DNA from: Paraglomus occultum
Taxonomy: Eukaryota > Glomeromycota > Glomeromycetes > Paraglomerales > Paraglomeraceae
Reading direction: 5' to 3'
Assembly (NCBI GenBank): GCA_910592205.1
Contig: CAJVPJ010000781.1
Coordinates: 1 to 16,831, forward strand
Length of the DNA: 16,831 nucleotides
Shown: positions 1 through 9,600 of the stretch, piece by piece
Layout of the letters: every line of letters starts with the position of its first letter
Position numbering within the stretch: the first letter of the stretch is position 1
Position numbers and translations under genes: made by a program
Notes under the pieces: generated by a model
Database searches by the model: none
What the model was told of the DNA's origin: nothing
What the model saw: only the letters and a program-made list of their open reading frames with translations

Positions 1-141
1 CCGATAAAGCAAGCCAAAAAAAGTCTTTTTGTTGTGGGTTAGCTAGACGTTCAGCAAATCTTAAACAAGTTAGTCTCTGCCGTTTGAGGATAAAGTGATC
101 GAATAATTGCGCACTTTGCCATCGTGTACGTATATGCCACA

Positions 142-149
142 TGACGTCA
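142..149. promoter_or_regulatory. TGACGTCA palindrome (ATF/CREB-type bZIP site)
   Basis: An exact eight-base CRE palindrome lies about 470 bases upstream of the start codon. In fungi such sites bind ATF/CREB-family bZIP proteins. Function here is inferred from the perfect match alone. It may serve this gene or an unseen divergent neighbour to the left. Confidence 0.4.
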
Positions 150-205
150 GTTGTAGTGATTGCTAGACTAGACCTTCAGATCACTATAGACAGCCCCAAC
201 TGTAA

Positions 206-220
206 TGCTAATATATTAAC
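206..220 (+). repeat. 15-bp direct repeat, copy 1
   Basis: TGCTAATATATTAAC occurs here and again, identically, at 280-294, with starts 74 bases apart. The inner part (TTAATATATTAA-like) is nearly palindromic. The repeat could be a paired protein-binding site or chance in AT-rich DNA. Confidence 0.55.
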
Positions 221-279
221 TATCGCGAGGAACTTTTATTCACAACGAGGTGCTCGCTAAAGCCCAATTTAAGCTGTTT

Positions 280-294
280 TGCTAATATATTAAC
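280..294 (+). repeat. 15-bp direct repeat, copy 2
   Basis: This is the second exact copy of TGCTAATATATTAAC. An eight-base word, TCACTATA, also occurs near each copy, at 181-188 before the first and 300-307 after the second, so the two neighbourhoods share more than one word, although in a different order. Confidence 0.55.
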
Positions 295-525
295 AACGTT
301 CACTATAAGCAAATTTATATCTATTTCTAAATTTGTTTCTTGGTGGTTTGGTTCACTGTGGACAGAGAAAGAGTTCTGATAGCAGTTTTACTGTTATTAT
401 AGGTAGCGTCATGTAATTCGATTTCGTGTTCGTAGAGTATCTCTCATTATTATCTAAGAATTGACCCCCGCAATATCTATTGCTGTGGCGCAAATCGATA
501 TCCCCTGTATACATTCTCGTTAACC

Positions 526-531
526 ATGTAA
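526..531 (+). other. Minimal start-stop upstream ORF (ATGTAA)
   Basis: An ATG followed at once by TAA lies 91 bases before the midasin ATG, with A at -3. If it lies in the mRNA leader it is a start-stop element, a class known to stall or drain scanning ribosomes. If transcription starts downstream of the TATA-like box at 557 it is not in the mRNA at all. Confidence 0.3.
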
Positions 532-556
532 GGCAAACCGGGATTTACATGTTGCA

Positions 557-564
557 TATAAAAG
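557..564 (+). promoter_or_regulatory. TATA-like box TATAAAAG
   Basis: A full consensus TATAAAAG begins 60 bases before the first ATG. With typical TATA-to-start spacing of 25 to 35 bases, transcription would begin near 585-595 and leave a leader of about 25 to 30 bases. No other equally good TATA match was noticed in the preceding 200 bases. Confidence 0.45.
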
Positions 565-573
565 GTAACGTGC

Positions 574-583
574 AAAAAATTTT
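574..583. promoter_or_regulatory. AAAAAATTTT, RRPE-like motif of ribosome-biogenesis genes
   Basis: TGCAAAAAATTTT lies 34 to 46 bases before the start codon and resembles the yeast ribosomal RNA processing element (core AAAAATTT), which is common upstream of ribosome-assembly genes such as this one. No PAC partner (GATGAG) was seen nearby. A/T runs are low in information in such DNA, and the site is downstream of the TATA-like box, so the call is tentative. Confidence 0.25.
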
Positions 584-616
584 GCCGCAAAGTCAACTGA
601 GGAGAGCAAAAAAGAG

Positions 617-3600
617 ATGATGGATCCCGCTGTTGCAATGGAGGTTGACACACAAGACTCCTCAAAAAACAAGACGTCAGAGTTTGATCCGTACTATTTT
701 GATCTATTCGGTGCTACTGAGGACTTTATACAAATGCTAGAGCAGATACGTGTTGAAGATTTATCAATACAAATAAACTTTCATGAAAACGTCAAAATTC
801 TCAAAAGTTCTGTTACAAGTCGACATGACGCAAGCAAGTTGCTGAATAGTCTGTCCATAATATTGTTACATCCTTCTGTTACACTTCATGTAGTCAAGTT
901 TTATCGCCCTCTATTGATTGATTTGGTTTCCCGTTGGCTTTTGCTTCAAGACCAATTGTCGATAGACATCATGTCAAAGGTCGAATTAGTAGCACATGCG
1001 TTTGCTGTAATACTACCTATCGCACCTCAATTATCGGGATTGGCATTTGATTTCTTCTCGCAATCGCCTTCATTATTTGCAGGTTTACATACACATGGAA
1101 AATATTTATCTGCTAGTAAGGTGAGTGAGGGTTTTTAAGGGCCCGTCAACTATTGAATGACTTTGGATATAATTTTAATGATCCTAATTAATTAATATAG
1201 GCATCTACGAGGCTCCTCCAGAGATTATTGTTAACTGGCTATCGACTACTTAAAATTTCTCGAATAACATTTACGCGTCTTTGGAATTGGTCTCCGATTT
1301 ACCAGTTACTATCTCATTCAGACGCTGCCGTTAGATTTCTGTCGGTAATATGTCTCAGCTACGTACTCGATCTCTCGGATACGCAGAGACTGACAGCAAC
1401 TGAACTATGGGTCGGTCCTCAGAACGAAAAAGTTTACATGGCATGGGAAGATGGCGTACAAAGAGATATTGGAATGTTGACTTTGTTGGAACAAGAAACG
1501 CTCGCTAAATTGCAAATGGTGATGCTACATAATGATTTCAAAACACGGGATACAGCTGTATTGAATGAATCCGATTTATCTCCGTTTATTGTGAATGTTT
1601 CTGGCGTATTGCTTTCCAAAAAACGACAAGAGCATGTTGTAGTACAACCAACCGTCAATGAACGACTAGCTCTCACCAATACCACCCGGCGCAATCTTCG
1701 TGCCATATGCTTGGCTGTCTCTATCGGTTCACCTATTCTGCTTGAAGGCATAACAGGATGTGGTAAGAGCGCGCTCGTTGAAGAAGTGGCCCGTCTCACA
1801 GGTCGTGCATCGGATCTGGTAAAAATACACTTGGGCGATCAGACAGATTCCAAGGCTTTGCTCGGGACGTACGTATCGACGGCTACTCCCGCAGTTTTTC
1901 GGTGGCAACCTGGTGTGCTGACGACTGCTGTTAAAAAAGGTCGCTGGGTGTTGATCGAAGATATCGAATTGGCTTCTGCTGAAGTTATGTCTGTGCTTAT
2001 TCCTTTGCTCGAAACTCGTCAGTTATTTATACCTAGTCGGGGTGAGAGAATAGAGGCTAATGAAGAGTTTCAGCTATTTGCTACGAGAAGTCTGTTACCG
2101 GATAGAATAAACGGAGCAAACTCAACACGAGCAATGAACGCTGAAATTACTCTTGGGAAGAGTTTGTGGACTAAAATAAGGGTCGAATCCTTGACAATAG
2201 ACGAACTTGCGTCTGCAATCGAGCACAAGTTCCCTAACTTATCCAACCTAGTACCAGTCATAATGCGAGTATATAACACCGTAATATCGATGTATCAAAG
2301 TCCAAAGTCTCCCTTTCTGTCAACTTCAAGCTCGAAACGACTTATAACGACACGTGATTTGATGAAATGGTGTAAGAGGTTAAGCGCACTTTTACGTCCA
2401 AGAAATGATTTACTGACTGCACAGAGCCTAACTCAGGGTATTCGGGAGGATTTTTTTAGCGAGGCAGCCGATTGTTTTTGCGGGATGATATCTGAATTTG
2501 ATAAATGGGTGAAAGCTCTCGAATATGTTGGAGACGCGCTCGAGATACCAAAGGAGCGAGTTAGGTTATATGCGAGTTCATATGTTCCGACAATCAATGT
2601 AAGCGACAAGGTAATCAATATTGGGAGGGCGTATCTTGAACCAATGCTGTCAAGCAATAAATATTTAACGAGACGTGGTGTAAAGAAAAAGACATTTGCT
2701 AATACTTCGCATTCATTACAACTAATGGAAAGACTGGCTGTTTGCGTTCATTTGTGTGAGCCCGTGTTATTAGTAGGAGAGACAGGTACAGGTAAGACCA
2801 CAGTCGTTCAGCATTTGGCTGATCTTATGAACCAGAACCTTGTCGTGGTCAACTTGTCGCAGCAAAGCGATAGTAGTGATTTGCTCGGTGGGTTTAAGCC
2901 GGTTGATGCAAAGGTGCTGGCGACACCCTTGAAGGAAGAGTTTGAGATGCTATTCAAGCAAACATTATCCGTCAAGAAAAATCAACATTACTTGGACAAG
3001 GTTCACAAAATGTTTGTGGAAAAGAAGTATGATAAAGTTGTGGCGCTTCTGAAGAAAACTATCAAGACGGTAGAACAACAGTTTGAGAAAGCACTTGATC
3101 AACAAAGAGAAGAAGTTGAACGCGATAGAGCATCAAAGATTCTATCTGGAAAACCAGCGAGCCCCGAACTAAGACATCAATGGAAAAAATTTGCAAATGC
3201 TGTAAACACCTTTGCTGCTCAGCAGGAACAAATAAAAAACAAACTGGCCTTTAGTTATATTGAAGGGTCTCTGGTCAAAGCAGTTATTAAAGGTGATTGG
3301 ATTTTATTAGATGAAATTAATCTGGCATCTACAGAAACATTGGAATGCCTGAGTAGCCTTCTTCAAGATGCGCAAGGCTCTTTATTGCTCACTGAAAAAG
3401 GTGATGCCGAACCCATCAAACGACATCCAAACTTTCGAATGTTTGCCTGTATGAATCCAGCAACAGACGTGGGTAAACGCGATTTGCCGCCAGGCTTGCG
3501 AAACCGGTTCACGGAATTCTACATCCACCCACCGGATTCTCGACGTGACGATTTACTAGTTATAGTACAGCAGTATCTAGCAGGATGTGTTCACAACGAT

Positions 3601-6600
3601 GAGCATAGTTGTATGGATGTAGTAGAATTCTATCTTGCTGCAAAAAACTTGCTGGCTCAGCATAAACTTGTAGATGGCGCGAATCAACGACCACATTTCA
3701 GTATGCGAACACTTGCGCGCGCTTTAAGTTACGTTGCACACATTACACCCACGTATGGTCTGCGTCGTTCGCTATATGAAGGGTTTTCTATGACTTTTTT
3801 GACCCAATTGAACCAGGAAAGTGAGGATCTCATGCGACAGTTGGTTGAAAAATTCTTGTTACGTGGTCTTAGCAATCCGAGGGCTTTGATTACACAGACT
3901 CCCCGTCAACCACGAGACGGAAATTATATTCAGTTTGGTCATTTTTGGCTCGAATGTGGTAGCTATCCAATTGAAGACATGCCGCACTATATAATAACGC
4001 CTTCCGTAGAGAAGAAACTGAACAACTTGGCGAGAGTCGTCATGAGCCGCAAATATCCTGTTCTGATACAAGGCCCAACATCGGCTGGAAAAACAAGCAT
4101 GATAGAATATCTTGCCAAAAGAACTGGGCATCGATTTGTACGAATAAATAATCATGAGCACACAGATTTACAAGAATACTTGGGAACTTATATATCAAAT
4201 GCCGAAGGAAAGTTGCAGTTTCAAGAAGGAGTACTTATCGAAGCGCTGAAGAATGGATACTGGATTGTACTTGATGAACTGAATCTCGCACCATCCGATG
4301 TATTAGAAGCATTAAACAGACTGCTCGATGATAACCGTGAACTATTAATTCCAGAGACGCAAGAAGTTGTTAGGCCGCACAAAGACTTTATGTTATTTGC
4401 AACACAGAATCCACCCGGTGTTTATGGGGGTCGTAAGATATTATCCCGTGCGTTTCGCAACAGATTTTTGGAACTCCATTTCGATGATATCCCTGAAGAC
4501 GAATTGGAAACAATCCTGGCTGAACGATGTGCTATGGCACCTTCATATTGCAAGCGTCTAGTTCAAGTTTATAGACAGTTGATCGAACGACGCTCGGGTA
4601 CACGCATCTTTGAAAGAAAACACGGATTCATTACGTTACGTGACTTGTTTCGGTGGGCTGGACGTGGTGCTGTAGGATATCAGGAATTGGCAGAACATGG
4701 ATATATGCTATTGGCCGAAAGATTAAGAAAACCCGAAGAAAAAGCGATTGTCAAATCCATAATAGAATCAGTGATGAAGGTTGAAATAACCGAGGGAATG
4801 TATGACTGCTCACAGCTAGAAGAGTTTAAACAATATTTAGCCAAAAGATCAGATAGCAGTCCTGTGGATGTTGTTTGGACCAAATCAATGAAAAGGCTGT
4901 TCACTCTTGTATCAAAATGTCTACGATTCGATGAACCAGTTTTACTTGTGGGCGAAACTGGCAGTGGAAAGACTACCGTATGTCAAATATTAGCGGATGT
5001 AAAGGGACGGGCATTGCACATTGTTAATTGCCATCAGAATACAGAGACGGCCGACCTATTGGGAGGACAGCGACCCATGAGAAATAGGTCTGTTATGAAT
5101 GCCGATTTGGAAAAGGATCGTGTCTTGTTTGAGTGGCATGATGGACCATTAGTACAGGCTATGAAAAGGAAAGAATTTTTTTTACTTGATGAAATTTCTT
5201 TGGCAGACGACTCTGTGCTTGAACGTTTAAACAGTGTGCTCGAACCTCAACGACTCTTGGTATTGCCTGAAAAGGGTGGTCAGCATGTGGAAGAGTTGAT
5301 AGCGGCAAAGGGTTTTCAATTTTTGGCAACAATGAATCCTGGCGGTGATTATGGTAAAAAGGAATTATCACCCGCGCTTAGAAATCGGTTTACTGAGATA
5401 TGGGTTCCTTCTGTAGTTGATTATGATGATTTGCTGCAAATTATCGATGCCAAGTTAAAACATTCCAGCACAAAAAGATGTGGTAAAAATATACTTGCAT
5501 TTATCGAGTGGTATTCTCATACGCTGGGAAAGTTGCATGCAGTAACGAGTTTAAGAGATATCTTGTCTTGGGTATCATTTATAAACACAACAGCAGAGAA
5601 GCTCGGACCGGCGGTATCTTTTGTGCATGGTGGATGTATGGTATTATTGGATGGTTTAGGGTCTAATACGTCGCCAGGTTTACTTTTATCGGGCGAAGCA
5701 TTGAAACAGTTTAGAAATACATGTCTGAGAAAACTTGTGGAATTGAGCAGAAGTGATGTAATTTTACGGTCGGACCCGCGTGTAGAGTGGAGCGTATATG
5801 GGCAAACAGACTCCGAAAACATGAATCAAGTAGAATCGCACGAATCAACTTTTGGTATCCATCCGTTTTATGTTTCTAAGGGCCCGCTTGGTGACCAACC
5901 TCTTACATTTCAGCTGCTTGCTCCAACAACTTGCAGCAACACTATGCGAATCCTTCGTGCAATGCAACTAAATAAATCAATCTTATTAGAAGGAACACCA
6001 GGAATTGGCAAGACTGGTTTGGTTACTGCCATAGCGGCAGCGACAGGTCATAGATTAATTCGCATAAACTTGTCTGAGCAAACAGACTTGACGGACTTGT
6101 TTGGATCCGATCTTCCGGTCGAGGGTGGTAGCAGCGGTGAATTCGCCTGGAGAGACGCTCCATTCTTACAGGCAATGCAGACAGGGGACTGGGTATTGCT
6201 AGATGAACTCAACTTAGCTTCGCAATCAGTGCTCGAAGGTTTAAACTCGTGTCTTGATCACAGAGCATCCGTATACATACCCGAGTTGGACAGAGAATTC
6301 TCGTGCTCGAGCGAGTTTAGAGTATTTGGTGCGCAAAATCCACTCAACCAGGGTGGCGGACGCAAAGGCTTGCCCAAGTCTTTTGTAAATCGATTTACTC
6401 AAGTCTTTATTGAACCGCTCACCAAAGATGATATGCTTTTTATTTGCCGTAACTTGTTTCCTGAAGTTTGCAATTCCATTTTAACAAAAATGGTTGAATT
6501 CAACACACGCATGTATGAAGAAACGATGGTCAAATGTTCGTTTGCAAGAAACGGTAGCCCTTGGGAATTCAATCTACGCGATGTATTTCGTTGGCTGGAA

Positions 6601-9600
6601 CTAATGAAGGCGGATAAGAATTATTCTTGTCCTGAGACGTATTTTGATATAATTTACCTGTATAGGCTTCGTACAGAAGAAGACAGAGTTCGTGCTATTG
6701 CATTTTTTAATGAAATATTTGACGGAAGTTACACGCAAATACGTCGGCCGGCTTATGAAATTACTCCGGATCATATTCAGATCGGTCGGACACGTCTGTT
6801 GCGTCGCTCGCAAGGATTTCGTGCTCCCACCAGGCCAGACTTGCATCTGCTACAATCTAATCTACTGTCTTTGGAAGTCATCATGAAATGCGTTGCGATG
6901 GATTGGATAGTGGTCCTGACTGGTGCCGATGGAACGGGCAAAACAAGTTTAGTGAGGTACATGGCTTCTTTAACAGGCAACAGATTGGAAGAGTTTGCAA
7001 TGAATAGCAGTGTTGACACAGTCGAGTTGCTTGGTGGGTTTGAACAATTGGACATCGTAAGACATCGCCAGACGTTGTTTGATGATATTGGTGAACTATC
7101 GAACCAGGTTATGAAATATTTATTGTCAGGGACTCTTCGATCTTCTAGCAAAGACGATCTGTCTAACAACATTCTGACACTCCGCCAGTTGAATGATGCA
7201 TTTTTTGTCATGAACAGTCAATACAAACTGTCTGCCGAACCATCCGGTACACGAAATACTCCTAAGCTTGACTATAATGTTATCGAGCATCTCTTATCAA
7301 CGCTTCGACAAATAATGTCCCGTGATTCAGCCCCGTCTTTGGAAGTGGATGGCCTGACATCAACTATAGAGAAGCTGTATAATCAATTTTTATCTGTCAA
7401 GAAGTTAGAAAGTGAACAAATAACGGGAAGATTTGAATGGATTGATGGCGTGCTTATAAAGGCTCTTCAAAACGGTCACTGGCTCCTTATAGATAATGCG
7501 AACCTATGCAATCCTTCTGTTCTTGATCGGTTGAATCCTTTATTGGAGCCAAATGGAGTATTAATGGTGAACGAGCGTGGCCTAGTTGATGGAGCAGTCC
7601 AAATCATCCGTCCTCACAAAAACTTTCGTTTGTTTATGACTGTTGATCCACATAATGGAGAATTATCTCGCGCTATGCGCAATCGTGGTGTTGAAATAGC
7701 TTTATTGAGCGCCGAATGGTCTAGTAATCGACAAGATGCGATAAGATTAACGAATTGCTACGGACTGCGCGGATTAAACCTTCCAAGTCTTCTTATTGAC
7801 TTGCATAATTCGTTGAAGCAAAACGCCACAGTCAGAGACGCAAATCCCCGAAGTTATTCAATGATGATTCGTTTTATTGTCGAAAGATTGCAGCGTGGTG
7901 ACAGCTTCATGTCTTCATTGCGACATACTCTACAGCAATTTGAGTTGTTTAATGAAGACGTCAATAGATCCTTTTTTGAAGAATTAGATAACCTTGTCCA
8001 ATCTAATGAACCACATGCCCTATTGAATGATGTCAACCCTACTAATTTTCCAATGATTTTAAGTGGATCCTTTTTCGAGGAAGAATCGTCGTTAGCAGCT
8101 GTTTGTCTTTACGGCGCGTATTTTATGTACCTTTTACACAAATATACTACATGTGAAGATGAACAGTCGGCATCTGACATTATACCTTCTATTCATGTCG
8201 CCTGTGAATTTCTTGTTGAGAAAAGCCTTAGTAAAGAAGCTGCTGTCTACATACGCTGGCTTGATTTTCTTTCTTCGACAATGGTCGCCGCACGGGAAAG
8301 CAAGACACGCGTTGATGTGATAGATTTTGCCAAATATTTCATTACCGTTTTACTTAATCATCCTCTCGCTTTGCGCTATGCTCAACAAGATAATGTCAAA
8401 GCATCCAAGGTAATTGGCTCGCTTATTCTGCTTTTCAGATGTCGACGTTGAGAATACTGTGGTGTAGATTTGTTAGCGAACATTGATTCTTATCTAGTTA
8501 ACTATGCATGCAATTTTTTTAATCTAGGCTTTTGCGTTATTGAAACGATATCATCAATGCGAGTATGTAGAAAACGTAACCTACCAGCAGTCAATGCGAC
8601 GGAGACTTTCTAAATTAAATATTGCCCAAGAATCCTTTGCTTATCATGAGGGAAGATTGACTGAAACCAGTCATCCGACTATATCATCGATTTATCTTTT
8701 TTTTGAAAGTTCACGTCAAGCCCTCAAGTGTTGCATAGATGACTGGATGAAATTTCAGGATATAGAGGTACTTTGGGTAATTAATATAGGTTCTTGTCTG
8801 CACAAGTTGCTAATTTGCTTATTTTCTCTTTAGACGTTGGACTTGATAAGTACTCTGCTTGATCAACGCAAATTTGTTTGGAATCTGTGTTCCAAGAGAA
8901 CAAACTTGGATGTTGCCGAGTTGAGTGCATGTATGCAGATGCTTCGGGAGACAGCCACATTACTGTGTGAACAAAACGATCAGTATTTCAGCGTTATGCT
9001 TCAATCCATCGAAGACGTTACCCAAAAAACTCGACTGAAAACGGGGACATCTATGGGCATTATATGGAAAAAGTTTCATTCCATTACACTTCCAGATAAG
9101 AGCCTCTCTAACGTTGAGCAAGCACCTTTGAATCTCAGCAATGCATCGAACATTAAAAATTCGATAATAGAATATTGGAGTATTTTAAGAGAAATGCAAA
9201 TTTTCGGACAGCTTGCCTTTCTCGAAAGTCGAAATCTCAAATCCCGCGAACTTGAATTAAGCAAAACACTCGAAAACATCTTGCATTTATGTGAGGTTTC
9301 ATCGCAAAGATCAACGCGACCAGCATCGGATTTTGTTGCTCACAAGAGATTATTGTGGATTTACAGACGCGACTCAGACGATTTTATCGATGCTGAAGCT
9401 GAATTAGTATTCAACAATATAATCCAGGACATTTTGTATGGATGGCATACTAGATTATGGAACTACAGTCTTAAAGGAATTTCAGAAAGTATGATTGAAA
9501 TGGAAAAGTCTTTGCAAATCGAGGGACCGTCGGCCCTGTTTCAGAGTATATATGCTACAACTTACTTCGCATACATGTGAGTTCTAGATCTCAATGTTTT

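Larger units (their letters stand above)
1..616. other. Upstream intergenic or promoter region, no gene seen
   Basis: All frames on the + strand are broken by frequent stops. The only reverse ORF touching the region (477-665, 62 codons) runs into the midasin start and has no recognisable features. The region is AT-rich and holds the short elements listed separately: TGACGTCA at 142-149, a 15-bp direct repeat at 206-220 and 280-294, two upstream ATGs, a TATA-like box and an A/T palindrome close to the start. Bases 1 to about 140 could include the untranslated end of a neighbouring gene, but nothing in them shows it. Confidence 0.6.
549..620 (+). other. 23-codon upstream ORF overlapping the midasin start (ATGA junction)
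   Basis: ATG at 549 opens 23 codons ending in TGA at 618-620. That stop overlaps the midasin ATG at 617-619, giving the four-base ATGA arrangement. The peptide is basic towards its end (RRAKKR) and matches nothing I recognise. It would matter only if the leader begins upstream of 549, which the TATA-like box inside it argues against. Confidence 0.25.

Noticed and set aside
1-40. A-run and T-run around AAAAAAAGTCTTTTT as a terminator hairpin
   Set aside because: The stem would be only five A-T pairs with a three-base loop, the window is eukaryotic, and no upstream gene is visible to be terminated.
477-665. A 62-codon reverse ORF spanning the midasin start
   Set aside because: It has no recognisable domain or family feature, and it overlaps the promoter and first codons of a certain gene.
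6777-7211. A 144-codon reverse-strand ORF opposite AAA6
   Set aside because: It lies entirely antisense to strongly conserved coding sequence, shows no motif, and is within the length expected by chance opposite a 7-kb exon.
8410-8451. Reading straight through the intron 2 donor so that the AAA+ part is a separate gene ending at 8451
   Set aside because: The donor at 8410 and acceptor at 8527 join two halves of one conserved linker in phase, and no known midasin ends after AAA6. Retention remains possible as an isoform only.
8439-8451. Acceptor CTTTTCAG at 8438 for intron 2
   Set aside because: The intron would be only 29 nt and the following frame stops within 16 codons, whereas the acceptor at 8527 gives a long open continuation.
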